Source: Amorphoplanes digitatis
Lineage (GTDB): Bacteria > Actinomycetota > Actinomycetes > Mycobacteriales > Micromonosporaceae
Assembly (NCBI RefSeq): GCF_014205335.1
Contig: NZ_JACHNH010000001.1
Span: forward strand, 2,970,501-3,034,500
Direction of reading: 5' to 3'
DNA: 64,000 nucleotides
How positions within the stretch are numbered: position 1 is the first letter of the stretch; every line of letters starts with the position of its first letter. The notes under the pieces are model-generated. The model was not told where the DNA came from and did no database searches. It was given only the letters and a program-made list of their open reading frames with translations. A program made the position numbers and the translations under genes. Below, one piece after another: positions 54,594 to 62,905 of this stretch.

Positions 54594-55988
54594 ATGGTCG
54601 TTGGGGTCGTCCGGGTCGGTGTCGGTCGTATCGTGCTGGCCGTTGTGGAGGGCTTCCGGCGGCTGGGCGAGGGTGGCTGGTGGCCCGGGAGATCGCGGAT
54701 GCGGGGCAGGGACGGTGCCGGGTTGACGAATGGCCCAGGCTCGGCCGCCGACAGCGGGCGGGCCGGGAGTCGGGAACCATTGGTTCGCGATGGGCCGGCA
54801 GTCGCGGTCGTTCGATGGGTGGAGGTGCACCGGCTGGCGGTCGCCGGCCGGGAGTCCGCGATCGCTCGGGATGTCGGGAGCCGGGTGGCGAGGGTGTGGT
54901 TGCCCAGGTCCCGGTTCGCGGACGTGGCCGCCCTGGCGACCGCGACCCTGACGCTCGGCCCAGATGCCGGCTCCTTCTACCACCTGGGCGTTGCTCAATC
55001 CTCCACCGGGCAGCCCCGACCGGCTCTGGCCAACTACGAGCAGGCGCTGCACCGGTATCGCGAGGCCGGCGACCGCGGCAACGAGGGCACCACCCTCAGC
55101 GGCATCGGCGGCGTGCACGCCGGGCTCGGTGACCGGCAGCAGGCCCTGACCTACTACCAGCAGGCCCTGCCCATCCAGCGGGAGGTCGGCAACCGCGCCG
55201 GCGAAGCCATCACCCTCAACAACATCGGCCTCGTGCACGACGGGCTCGGGGACCGGGAGCAGGCCCTGGCCTACTACCGACAGGCCCTGCCCATCGCCCG
55301 GGAGGTCGGGAACCGTCCCGGCGAAGCCGCCACCCTCAACAACATCGGCCTCGTGCACAACGGGCTCGGGGACCGGGAGCAGGCCCTGGACTACTTCCAG
55401 CAGGCCCTGCCCATCACCCGGGAGGTCGGCGACCGCGCCGGCGAAGCCATCACCCTCAACAACATCGGCGGCGTGCACGACGGGCTCGGGGACCGGGAGC
55501 AGGCCCTGGCCTACTACCGGCAGGCCCTGCCCATCCGGCGGGAGGTCGGCGATCGCGCGGGCGAAGCCGCCACCCTCAACAACATCGGCCTCGTGCACGA
55601 CAACCTCGGGGACCGGGAGCAGGCCCTGGACTACTTCCAGCGGGCCCTGCCCATTGCTCGGGAGGTCGGCGAACGCGCGGGCGAAGCCGCCACCCTCAAC
55701 AACATCGGCCTCGTGCACGACAACCTCGGGGACCGGCAGCAGGCCCTGGACTACTACCAGCAGGCCCTGCCCATCCTGCGGGAGGTCGGCGACCGCGCCG
55801 TCGAAGCCACCACCCGGTTCAACATCGCGATGATCCACTGGGCGGCACGGGATCTCGACCTGGCGGTCGGCGAGCTTGAGATCGTCGTCGACCTCGACCG
55901 CCAGGTCGGCTACCCGGACCTCGAATCCGACACCGCCATGCTCGAACAGGTACGCCAGGAACGAGCGAGAAGTCGGAAGGCGACCTGA
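54594..55988 (+). CDS. tetratricopeptide-repeat protein with near-identical 40-residue repeats
   Basis: A 464-residue open frame. Residues about 120-440 are TPR units of exactly 40 residues, with the core AATLNNIGLVHDGLGDREQALAYYRQALPIAREVG.R.GE. Six regular copies are flanked by degenerate ones. The first 75 residues (Gly/Arg-rich, low similarity) may not be translated; a start near VEVHRLAVAG is possible. In actinomycetes such TPRs usually end NB-ARC or CHAT proteins, so this may be a detached or truncated tail. It is probably an interaction scaffold. Confidence 0.75.
   Translation: MVVGVVRVGVGRIVLAVVEGFRRLGEGGWWPGRSRMRGRDGAGLTNGPGSAADSGRAGSREPLVRDGPAVAVVRWVEVHRLAVAGRESAIARDVGSRVARVWLPRSRFADVAALATATLTLGPDAGSFYHLGVAQSSTGQPRPALANYEQALHRYREAGDRGNEGTTLSGIGGVHAGLGDRQQALTYYQQALPIQREVGNRAGEAITLNNIGLVHDGLGDREQALAYYRQALPIAREVGNRPGEAATLNNIGLVHNGLGDREQALDYFQQALPITREVGDRAGEAITLNNIGGVHDGLGDREQALAYYRQALPIRREVGDRAGEAATLNNIGLVHDNLGDREQALDYFQRALPIAREVGERAGEAATLNNIGLVHDNLGDRQQALDYYQQALPILREVGDRAVEATTRFNIAMIHWAARDLDLAVGELEIVVDLDRQVGYPDLESDTAMLEQVRQERARSRKAT
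55081..55800 (+). repeat. six tandem 120-bp DNA repeats within the TPR gene
   Basis: Units start at 55081, 55201, 55321, 55441, 55561 and 55681, each exactly 120 bp. Long stretches are identical between units, for example the 20-bp GCCACCCTCAACAACATCGG core in three of them. The DNA identity exceeds what protein selection alone needs, pointing to recent duplication or gene-conversion and likely copy-number variation. Degenerate copies extend to about 54961 and 55920. Confidence 0.9.
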
Positions 55989-56100
55989 TCACTCGATCAA
56001 GGCGCCACCCTCGCTTTTCGTGCTGTTGAGAGCCGGAGCACCTTCGGTGCGGTGGGTTCTGCCCAGACCCGGGCATTCGGGCTCCGGGACTTGGCTCGGG

Positions 56101-56445
56101 TCACGTGATGAGGTGGAGGTCTTCGGTGATGTCCTCGAACCCTTCCGGCACGGGGTACCACTCACCCGATGCCCGGTAGTCGAGAAATAGGGCGACCTGG
56201 AGGAATCCGCGCACCATGAGGCGCAATGGCGCGCTTCCGCTGTGGCTCAGGTACCTGAACGTCGCGGCGAGGAAGGCCCGTACTTTTTCGGGGTCGATCT
56301 GGATCTCGTCCCACCCGGTGTTGGTGAAGCCGCTGGGCTGTTTGACAAGGCGCTCCACCGCAGGGATGAGGTCGCCGAACATCAGTGAGGTCGCTTGGCC
56401 TCGGTCCCAGACCTCCCAGCCGTCGACCGTGTACAACATGCCCAC
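56101..56445 (-). CDS. small protein, DUF6086-like
   Basis: A 114-residue acidic cytosolic protein. The pattern VWDRGQATSLMFGDLIPAVERLV, DEIQIDPEKVRAFL near residue 45 and LMVRGFLQVALFL near 78 resembles the actinobacterial DUF6086 family as I remember it; this recognition is moderate. The role is unknown; such small singletons in variable regions are sometimes immunity-type proteins, but nothing nearby proves this. GTG 56445 has GGAAGGAG 6 nt upstream. The 112 bp between it and the TPR gene, and the 191 bp before the nitrilase, hold no other gene I can support. Confidence 0.65.
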   Translation of the reverse strand: MGMLYTVDGWEVWDRGQATSLMFGDLIPAVERLVKQPSGFTNTGWDEIQIDPEKVRAFLAATFRYLSHSGSAPLRLMVRGFLQVALFLDYRASGEWYPVPEGFEDITEDLHLIT

Positions 56446-56627
56446 GCCAGTCTCCTTCCGGCACCGAACGGCGGCGACTGCGGGCGATCATTCCAGGCCG
56501 ATGGCCGTTCGGCATGCGGTTTGCCGGTCCAGCGAACCTGGCGGCCCTGACGGGCCGCGCGCTTGCCCGACCGGGGCGGGACCTCGGGTCCGGGACGCCT
56601 GTTGGTCTCCGCCGAGCTAGCGGTGGC

Positions 56628-56633
56628 TAGGAT
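56628..56633 (+). promoter_or_regulatory. candidate -10 box before nitrilase gene
   Basis: TAGGAT ends 3 nt before the first ATG (56637) and 9 nt before the second in-frame ATG (56643), fitting leaderless transcription from one of them. Confidence 0.3.
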
Positions 56634-56636
56634 CCG

Positions 56637-57323
56637 ATGATCATGCGTATCGCGGTCGCTCAGCCTGCAGTGGTGCCCTACGACGTGGCCGTGAACGCCG
56701 CCGCGCACGCGGGCGTCGTCCGCGCGGCGGGCGCGCGGCTTGTCGTCTTCCCGGAGCTGTCGCTGACCGGCTACAACCTGGACGCGCCGCCGGTCGCCTG
56801 CGACGACGCGCGGCTGGCGCCCGTCGTCGCGGCGTGCGCCGACACCGGTGCGGTCGCGCTGGCCGGTGCGCCGGTCGTGGCCGCCGACGGCCGCGCCTAC
56901 ATCGCGATGCTGCTCGTCGACGCCGGCGGCGCGAGGGTCGTCTACCGCAAGATTCATCTGCATCCGCCGGAGGACGAACGCTTCTCTCCGGGACCGGGCC
57001 ACGTCGTGATCGAGCTCGACGGGCTGCGCCTCGGGCTGGCGATCTGCCGGGACGCCTCGCTCGCCGAGCACGCCGCGGCGACGGTCGCGGCGGGCGCGCA
57101 GGCCTACATCGCGAGCACGCTCAACTCGCCGGGTGACCCGCGCGACGAGCGGATGCACGCGCGGGCGACCACGCACCGGATACCCGTGGTGCTCTCCTGC
57201 GGCGCGGGGCCCGACGGTCCGCTGCTGGGCAGCGGCGGTTCCGGCCTCTGGAGACCGGACGGCACGGTGATCGCGCAGGCCGGCGACGCACCGGGCGAGG
57301 TCGTCGTCGCGGACCTGCCCTAG
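56637..57323 (+). CDS. carbon-nitrogen hydrolase (nitrilase superfamily)
   Basis: A 228-residue nitrilase-fold amidohydrolase. The Glu-Lys-Cys triad is complete: Glu40 in VFPELSLTGY, Lys105 in VYRKIHLHPPE and Cys137 in LAICRDAS. It hydrolyses a nonpeptide C-N bond of an amide, carbamoyl group or nitrile. The CRDAS elbow and small size suggest the amidase or N-carbamoyl hydrolase branch rather than true nitrilases. The gene stands alone, convergent with the HAF-repeat gene across a hairpin. The substrate is unknown. Confidence 0.92.
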   Translation: MIMRIAVAQPAVVPYDVAVNAAAHAGVVRAAGARLVVFPELSLTGYNLDAPPVACDDARLAPVVAACADTGAVALAGAPVVAADGRAYIAMLLVDAGGARVVYRKIHLHPPEDERFSPGPGHVVIELDGLRLGLAICRDASLAEHAAATVAAGAQAYIASTLNSPGDPRDERMHARATTHRIPVVLSCGAGPDGPLLGSGGSGLWRPDGTVIAQAGDAPGEVVVADLP

Positions 57324-57331
57324 CGACCGGC

Positions 57332-57354
57332 CGGGCCGGCCCGAGTCAGGCCGG
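57332..57354. terminator. bidirectional hairpin between convergent genes
   Basis: GGCCGGCC (57332-57339) and GGCCGGCC (57347-57354) form an 8-bp stem with a 7-nt loop, placed between the convergent stops of the nitrilase (57323) and HAF-repeat gene (57366). Confidence 0.55.
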
Positions 57355-57365
57355 CCAGCTCCTCG

Positions 57366-58568
57366 TCACCGGCAGCGCCACACGACCGCCTGGATCGTGC
57401 CCGTCGCGTCGTCCGACTGTCCGCCGACGGTGCGCCCGTCGTCGCTGACCGAGCTCGCGATGTTGCCCAGCCCGTTCGGCTCGTGCGCGGCCAGGTCGGG
57501 CAGCACCACCGTCCTGTCGGCGACCAGCACCGCGCGCCCCTGCCGGTCCGTGCCGACCTGCCAGCCGTGCGCGTTCACCGCGGTGGCGCCCATCGTCAGG
57601 TCGGCGAACACGCGCACCTCGCCGGTGCGGACATTCCAGCGGACCGCGGCCGCCACGGTGGCGCCGCCGGCCGCCTTCTTCCTGGCGTCGCCCTTGGCGC
57701 CGGTGCCGTCGGTGGCCACCCCGGTCGCCCAGCCGTTGCGGACGCTGAAGACCCGGGCGGTCGTGGCCGGCTTGCCGCCGAGGTCCGGCAGCGGCAGCTC
57801 GCGGTGGGTGCCGTCCGGGAACCAGACGTACGCACGCCGGTCCGCGTTGCCGACCACCGTGCCGTCCTCGTCGATGTCGTCGGCGGTCGCCGTCGACGTG
57901 CCGGCGGGCACCGGCAGCCGCCTCGGCTGCGCCGTCGCCGACGGCCAGAGCAGCGCGCCGCGGTCGTCGTCGCCGACGATCGCCCCGGCGTCGTTTATCG
58001 CGTACGCGGACCCGCGCGCCACCCCCGGCAGCTTCGACACCTTGCCGCCGCGGTAGACGTACGGGACCGGCCCCGAGTCGGCGTAGCTCCAGCCGACCGC
58101 GGTGCCCGACGAGTTGACGTCCGGCAGGGACTCCTCGAGGTCGCCGGGGAGCATCACCTTGCGGACCTCGCCGTCGTGCCAGATCACCGCCTGGTAGCCG
58201 CCGGCCTTCGGGTACGTGCGCCCGACGAGGTACCGGCCGGTGGGGTCGCCGCCGGTGACCAGCGCCATCGGCTCCTTGTCCGGAACCGGCAGCCGGCCGA
58301 GGGTGCAGCCGGTCGGCGCGGCGGGCGCGGCGGTGCGCGTCGCGCCGGTCGCCGCGGTCCGCGGCGCGTCCCGGTCGACCAGCCCGGCCGCGAACGACGT
58401 GCCGGCGACGGCGACGGCGGTCACCGCGGCGGCGCCACCGTAGCCGGCGGCGCGGCGGGCACGCAGCCGGCGGCGCCCGTCGGCGACCGCGCGCCGGACG
58501 TCCACCGTGGACGGCGTACGCGGCTCGTCGTCGAGCTGTCGCAGCAATTCGAATTCGGACGGCATCAT
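57366..58568 (-). CDS. membrane-anchored HAF-repeat (beta-propeller-like) protein, partner of SigE-type sigma factor
   Basis: A 400-residue protein. Residues 1-40 are cytosolic and basic (SEFELLRQLDDEPRTPSTVDVRRAV), one membrane helix is near 43-62, and the remainder is extracytoplasmic. The outer part has repeated HAF-type units such as AYAINDAGAIVGDD and DIDEDGTVVGNADRRAYVWFPDGT, which likely form a propeller. The N-terminus resembles those encoded after SigE-type factors in Micromonosporaceae. It overlaps the sigma gene by ATGA, so it may act as its membrane partner or anti-sigma; no zinc motif is seen. Confidence 0.8.
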   Translation of the reverse strand: MMPSEFELLRQLDDEPRTPSTVDVRRAVADGRRRLRARRAAGYGGAAAVTAVAVAGTSFAAGLVDRDAPRTAATGATRTAAPAAPTGCTLGRLPVPDKEPMALVTGGDPTGRYLVGRTYPKAGGYQAVIWHDGEVRKVMLPGDLEESLPDVNSSGTAVGWSYADSGPVPYVYRGGKVSKLPGVARGSAYAINDAGAIVGDDDRGALLWPSATAQPRRLPVPAGTSTATADDIDEDGTVVGNADRRAYVWFPDGTHRELPLPDLGGKPATTARVFSVRNGWATGVATDGTGAKGDARKKAAGGATVAAAVRWNVRTGEVRVFADLTMGATAVNAHGWQVGTDRQGRAVLVADRTVVLPDLAAHEPNGLGNIASSVSDDGRTVGGQSDDATGTIQAVVWRCR

Positions 58569-59092
58569 CGGCTCCTCGATCCCTGATTGGTGAACCCCGC
58601 CGGCTCCCGCTCACCCAGCAGGCGCCGCAGCGTGGCAAGCCCGCGGGAGGTCTGGCTCTTGACCGTGCCCGCCGAACAGCCGAGCGTCGCGGCCACCTCG
58701 TCGACCGGCAGGTCGTAGTAGAACCGCAGCACCAGCACGGCCTGCTGCCGGCGGGGCACCCGGGCCAGCGCCGCCCGCAGGACGTGGCGGTCCTCGACGC
58801 CGGTGTCCCCGGCCCGCGCCGGCCGTTCGGGTGTCTCGCGCAGCAGCCGGACCCGGGCCCACGCCAGCCGCCGCTCGTCGAGATAGGTGCGGACCAGCAT
58901 GGTCCGCACGTACCCGTCGAGGTGGGCGGCGGTGCGCGCTCGGCGCCACTTCACGAACAGCGTGGTGATGGTCTGCTGAACCAGGTCGTCGGCGCGATGC
59001 TCGTCGCCGGCCAGGAGGTATGCCAGCCGCCGCAGCGCGGGGATCCGCGCCGTGACGTATTCGACGTACTCCTCTTCCGAACCGTCCCGCAT
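58565..59092 (-). CDS. SigE-family ECF RNA polymerase sigma factor
   Basis: A 175-residue ECF-type sigma factor. Region 2 covers about residues 12-75 (ALRRLAYLLAGDEHRADDLVQQTITTLFVKW), and region 4 about 110-160 (LPVDEVAATLGCSAGTVKSQTSRGLATLR, the -35-binding HTH). EYVEYVTARIPALRRLAYLL is typical of the actinobacterial SigE subgroup. It is translated with the HAF-repeat protein. On the minus strand TGACAAC (59156-59150) and CGTC (59131-59128) lie 18 bp apart upstream, a possible ECF-type autoregulated promoter. Confidence 0.9.
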   Translation of the reverse strand: MRDGSEEEYVEYVTARIPALRRLAYLLAGDEHRADDLVQQTITTLFVKWRRARTAAHLDGYVRTMLVRTYLDERRLAWARVRLLRETPERPARAGDTGVEDRHVLRAALARVPRRQQAVLVLRFYYDLPVDEVAATLGCSAGTVKSQTSRGLATLRRLLGEREPAGFTNQGSRSR

Positions 59093-59225
59093 CCTGCCGC
59101 CACCCTCCGTTGGGTCATCACCCCTGAGACGGGCGCGGGCGGCCGCGCGGTTGTCAGGACCGGGGAACTTGTGACACGCCCGCGCTCTGTCGGCGGCGGC
59201 GCCGATCTGTCAGCCTGGACGAAGC

Positions 59226-60554
59226 GTGTGGACTCCGGGGGTCACGGTGTACGAAGTTCGGCGGACTCGGCACGAGACCGTGTCCGAGGTGGAGGCGCGG
59301 CAGGAGAGCGACGTCCCGCCCGACCTGCGGGCCGCGCGGGCCGATCCGCCGTCCGGCCTCGCCCGTTACCTGCTGTCCCGCGCCGAGGCGAAGCGCCCGG
59401 CGGCGCCGGAGCGCACCCGGGCCCGCAAGCCCAGCCTGCTGGACCTCGTGTGGGGCTCGCCCCCGGGCATGGCGGCGCGGGCGCAGGCCGAGCGGGCGCA
59501 GCCCGAGCGGGCGAGGCGCACCGACCAGGCGCCGTCGCCGGGAGTGCCCGCGGCCGAGGATCCGCGGATCTTCCTGCTGGAGCGCGCGCTGCCGCCGGAG
59601 CTGTGGGCCGAGGCGGGCACGAGGGGTGAGACCCGGCCCCGGCGGACCTATCCGATCCTCTGGCCCGGATCGTCGAGGCCCGCCCGCGTCCGGCCGGAGT
59701 TCCACGGCGTCGGCGTCCTTCAGGCCGCCACCCACGCGCACGGCCGGATCCGCACCCGGGGCCTCGGCCTGATGTTCCCGCCGCACACCGTGCACGCCCG
59801 CGACTCGACGTCGGTGGTGGTCGGCGACAACTGCGAGCTCACGCAGGTCGACCACGTGCACGTCCGGCAGGCGGTCGTGGCGCAGGACGACGCGCTCAGG
59901 TCCGCCCGGGTCCGGGACATCGTCGCCCGTGCCGAACCCGGCCAGGACAACGCCGGCGTCGTTCGTGACCTGCGCGTGGCCCTGAACGACCTGGTCGAGC
60001 GCCCGGAGGAGGCCGGACCGACGACGATGTCCAGGCGGATCCGCGCGGACTGCGAGCCGTCCATTCACCGGGCGGCGACGGTCCAGCTCGGCGACGACGC
60101 CCTGACCCGCCTCGACTCCCGCTACGTGGTGGAGCGGACGGTCGTGCCGGCGGGCGCGCTGCTCGCCGACAGCGAGGACCTGGCGCGCCGCTACGTCGAC
60201 CTGTCGGCCGGCGTGCGCGACGATCCCGGCGAGATGGCCGCGTTCCTCGGCGACCTGGTCGGCGCCGCCGACAACGCCACGGACGAGAACGTGCTCGGCT
60301 ACGCCGACGGGCTGCCGGAGCAGCGCGCCTCCGTGCTCGGCCTGTTCGGGCTGGTCACGGTGGACCAGGCCACCAGCGTCATGATCGGCGTCGGCAACCG
60401 GCTGCACACCGAGCTCGACCTGCATCCCGCCGGGTTCAAGCCCGAGGAGGACATCAGGCGCGGCGTCGAGCGGCACCGCGCGCGCCGTCCGCCGCAGCCG
60501 GCGCGGGACCGCGCCGACGAGGCGGAACCCGGGCCGAGCCGGTGGTCCGGGTGA
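59226..60554 (+). CDS. uncharacterised protein with RHIM-like motif
   Basis: A 442-residue protein of no recognised family. The first 150 residues are Arg/Ala/Pro-rich and probably disordered. Residues about 155-220 are beta-prone and hold SVVVGDNCELTQV (Gly at 200), which resembles the RIP homotypic interaction motif core (V-x-V-G-D-N..L). The C-terminal half is helical (GVVRDLRVALNDLVE, ATVQLGDDALTRLD). It has no signal peptide or membrane helix. The stop overlaps the next gene as GTGA. A start at GTG 59247, with a GGGGG site, is an alternative. Function unknown; a signalling or assembly role is inference. Confidence 0.72.
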   Translation: MWTPGVTVYEVRRTRHETVSEVEARQESDVPPDLRAARADPPSGLARYLLSRAEAKRPAAPERTRARKPSLLDLVWGSPPGMAARAQAERAQPERARRTDQAPSPGVPAAEDPRIFLLERALPPELWAEAGTRGETRPRRTYPILWPGSSRPARVRPEFHGVGVLQAATHAHGRIRTRGLGLMFPPHTVHARDSTSVVVGDNCELTQVDHVHVRQAVVAQDDALRSARVRDIVARAEPGQDNAGVVRDLRVALNDLVERPEEAGPTTMSRRIRADCEPSIHRAATVQLGDDALTRLDSRYVVERTVVPAGALLADSEDLARRYVDLSAGVRDDPGEMAAFLGDLVGAADNATDENVLGYADGLPEQRASVLGLFGLVTVDQATSVMIGVGNRLHTELDLHPAGFKPEEDIRRGVERHRARRPPQPARDRADEAEPGPSRWSG

Positions 60555-60883
60555 GGTTCTGGCTGGTCGCCGCCGGATGCGCCCTCGTGTTCGTGCTCGC
60601 CGGCGTCTTCTTCGCGACGCGCGGTTCGCTCGGCGAGGCCGATCAGTACGCCAGCGTCGGCAGCTTCCTGCTGGCGCTGGCCACGCTCGCCGGCACCGCG
60701 CTGATCGCCGCGCGCCGGCGCGCGCCCGAGCGGCCCGCGGACGACCCGGGCGGCGGCGCTGCCACGGGTAGCCGGATCCGGATCGGAAAGATCGAGAACG
60801 TGGGCCACCTCGCGGTCGGCGACCACAACACGACGCACGTGTACCAGGACGGCACGGGCGAGGGGCCGCGCCGGAAGAGGTGA
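60551..60883 (+). CDS. small two-helix membrane protein with C-terminal RHIM-like motif
   Basis: A 110-residue protein. Two membrane helices (about residues 3-22, FWLVAAGCALVFVLAGVFF, and 35-56) form a hairpin, followed by a cytosolic basic/Gly-rich linker. The tail IGKIENVGHLAVGDHNTTHVYQ contains V-G-D-H-N at 89-93, an amyloid/RHIM-type core like the one in the upstream protein. GTG 60551 overlaps the upstream stop by 4 nt, so both are made together. It could anchor an amyloid-type assembly at the membrane. No family is recognised. Confidence 0.72.
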   Translation: MRFWLVAAGCALVFVLAGVFFATRGSLGEADQYASVGSFLLALATLAGTALIAARRRAPERPADDPGGGAATGSRIRIGKIENVGHLAVGDHNTTHVYQDGTGEGPRRKR

Positions 60884-60884
60884 G

Positions 60885-61331
60885 TCAGCCCAGCGCGCCG
60901 ACGAACTCCTCCTGGTGGTGCCAGCTCGTTCGCAGCAGGTCGGCGGCCTCGGCGAGCGGGACGAACCGGCAGCGGATCGGCAGGCCGGTGTCCCAGGCGC
61001 CGTCGTCGCCGACCATCGTGTGTGTCCAGGCGTCGCGCGGCTCGTCGGTGGCCAGGTGGAAGTAGATGCTGATGCGCGGGGCGCCGGTGTTGTAGGTGCC
61101 CTGCTGCACGCCGACGACGCCGTGCAGCTCGAGGCTGCCCCGTATGCCGGTCTCCTCGACGGCCTCCCGCATGGCGGCGGCGTCGGGCCGTTCGCCGGGT
61201 TCGACGCCGCCGCCGGGCAGGTGCGTGCCGGCGTCGGGCGCGGAGGGATAGTCGAACACGAGCAGTTCCCGCCCTCGCGGACCGGTCCTCGTGATGTACG
61301 AGGCGGCCCGCACGCGCGCAACGGAAGTCAT
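60885..61331 (-). CDS. Nudix hydrolase
   Basis: A 148-residue Nudix protein. The Nudix box G-x5-E-x7-REUxEExGU is complete at about residues 40-63 (GGGVEPGERPDAAAMREAVEETGI), with the metal-binding EExG present. It hydrolyses a nucleoside-diphosphate-linked compound; the RNA-cap, sugar-nucleotide and mutagenic-nucleotide subclasses cannot be told apart. ATG 61331 is chosen because upstream frame content is antisense to GlpD. It is convergent with the RHIM-like membrane gene, the two stops being 1 nt apart, and 29 nt downstream of glpD on the same strand. Confidence 0.9.
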   Translation of the reverse strand: MTSVARVRAASYITRTGPRGRELLVFDYPSAPDAGTHLPGGGVEPGERPDAAAMREAVEETGIRGSLELHGVVGVQQGTYNTGAPRISIYFHLATDEPRDAWTHTMVGDDGAWDTGLPIRCRFVPLAEAADLLRTSWHHQEEFVGALG

Positions 61332-61360
61332 GCCGCACGGTATCCCTCCGCGCCCGGCCG

Positions 61361-62905
61361 TCAGGGGCCGGTGGCCGCCGCCGCGCGGTCGACAGCCGAG
61401 CGGGCGGCCGGCAGGGCGCGGTCCCGGTCGGCCGGGACGAGGCCGATCCGGGTGCGCCGGTCGAGCAGGTCGTCCTCGTCGAGCGCGCCCTCCCGGAGCA
61501 GGCCCCACAGCAGCTCGGCACCGGTCACCGCGATGCCTGCGGCGAGGGGCTCGGCCAGCGCGGGGTCGCCGGCGGCCAGGGCCGCGACGTCCGGCGCCTC
61601 GGTGCCGTACCGGGCGACCAGCCGGGCCGGCGCCGCGATCATGGCCAGCCGCTCCGGCGGCGCGGCGCCGACGAGCGGCAGCCGGGCCGTGCGGCAGCGA
61701 CCCAGCGGCAGCCCGTTCGCGGTCAGCGCGGCGTCCAGGCCGTCGCGGGCCATCCGCCGGTACGTGGTCAGCTTCCCGCCGACGATCGTGGTGACCCCGC
61801 CGGGCGAGGTGTGCACGGCGTGCCGGCGGGACAGGTCGGCGGTGCTGTCGGCCGCGCCGGCCAGCAGCGGGCGCAGCCCCGCGAACGCGCCGACCACGTC
61901 CGCCTCGGACGGTGCGGTGTCGACGGCCGTGGCGAGCACGTCGAGCAGGAAGCCGCGCTCGGCCGCGCTGGGCTCGGGCACGTCGGGCACCGGGCCGTCG
62001 ACGGGTTCGTCGGTCAGCCCCAGGTAGATGCGGCCGTCGGGCTGGGGGAGCGCGAAGACGAACCGGCTGGTCTCGTCCGGTACCGGGATGGTGAGTGCGG
62101 CGGTCTGCGCGCCGAGGGCGCCGGGGCGCAGGACGAGGTGGGTGCCGCGGGACGGGCGCAGCCGTACGCCGGGATCGAGCTGTTCGGCCCACACGCCGGT
62201 CGCGTTGACGACGGCGCGTGCGCGGAACCGGTGTTCCTGCCCGGTGCGGGTGTCGACGACGGTGGCGCCGGCGCCGTGCAGCTCGGTGACGCGGCACCGG
62301 GTGAGTATGCGGGCGCCGTGCCCGGCGGCGGTGCGGGCGAGCGCGACAACGAGCCGCGCGTCGTCGATAAGCTGGCCGTCCCAGCCGATCAGGCCGCCGC
62401 GGAGTCCGGCGCGGCGCACGGCGGGTACCAGCCGGTGCACCTCGGCCGGGGTGATCCGGCGCGAGCGCGGCAGTCGGCTGGCGGGTGTGCCGGCGGCGGC
62501 GCGCAGCGCGTCGCCGGCCACGAAGCCGGCGCGGGTCAGTGCGGCCCGGGGGCCGGAGATCAGCGGGGTGAGCGGCAGGACCGAGGGCAGCGGGTTGACC
62601 AGGTGCGGCGCCACCCGGCGCAGCAGGATGTCGCGCTCCACGGCGCTCTCGTACGCCAGAGCGATGTGCCCGCCGGCCAGGTAGCGCAGGCCGCCGTGCA
62701 CCAGTTTGGAGCTCCAGCGGGAGGTGCCGAAGGCGAGGTCGTGTGCGTCGACGGCGGCGACGGTGAGCCCGCGGGACGCGGCGTCGAGGGCGACGCCGGC
62801 CCCGGTGACGCCGAGCCCGACGACGAGCACGTCGACGACGTCGCCGCCGGCCATCGCGGCCAGTTCCCGGTCGCGGCGCGCGGCGCAGAGCGCGGTGCCG
62901 GTCAC
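61361..62905 (-). CDS. glpD: FAD-dependent glycerol-3-phosphate dehydrogenase
   Basis: A 514-residue flavoprotein that oxidises sn-glycerol 3-phosphate to dihydroxyacetone phosphate and passes electrons to quinone. The FAD motif VLVVGLGVTGAGVALDAASRG is near residue 27, the family signature SSKLVHGGLRYL near 66, and GGKLTTYRRMA near 375. A C-terminal GlpD cap domain is present. GTG 62905 overlaps the TetR stop as GTGA. With the divergent AGPS-like gene it matches a conserved actinobacterial glycerophosphate/ether-lipid-type cluster. Confidence 0.93.
   Translation of the reverse strand: MTGTALCAARRDRELAAMAGGDVVDVLVVGLGVTGAGVALDAASRGLTVAAVDAHDLAFGTSRWSSKLVHGGLRYLAGGHIALAYESAVERDILLRRVAPHLVNPLPSVLPLTPLISGPRAALTRAGFVAGDALRAAAGTPASRLPRSRRITPAEVHRLVPAVRRAGLRGGLIGWDGQLIDDARLVVALARTAAGHGARILTRCRVTELHGAGATVVDTRTGQEHRFRARAVVNATGVWAEQLDPGVRLRPSRGTHLVLRPGALGAQTAALTIPVPDETSRFVFALPQPDGRIYLGLTDEPVDGPVPDVPEPSAAERGFLLDVLATAVDTAPSEADVVGAFAGLRPLLAGAADSTADLSRRHAVHTSPGGVTTIVGGKLTTYRRMARDGLDAALTANGLPLGRCRTARLPLVGAAPPERLAMIAAPARLVARYGTEAPDVAALAAGDPALAEPLAAGIAVTGAELLWGLLREGALDEDDLLDRRTRIGLVPADRDRALPAARSAVDRAAAATGP

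Noticed and set aside
55081..55800. CRISPR-like regular repeats
   Set aside because: Units are 120 bp, in frame and encode 40-residue TPRs with no unique spacers.
53460..55838. 792-residue open frame on the minus strand through the MFS and TPR genes
   Set aside because: It is the antisense of the MFS transporter and of the 120-bp TPR repeats. The translated text is a monotonous repeat without family features, while the plus-strand proteins show clear motifs.
59154..60476. 440-residue minus-strand frame opposite the RHIM-like gene
   Set aside because: It has typical antisense composition (Ala/Asp/Gly/Val/His rich, no motif). The plus strand gives a plausible protein with overlap coupling to the next gene.
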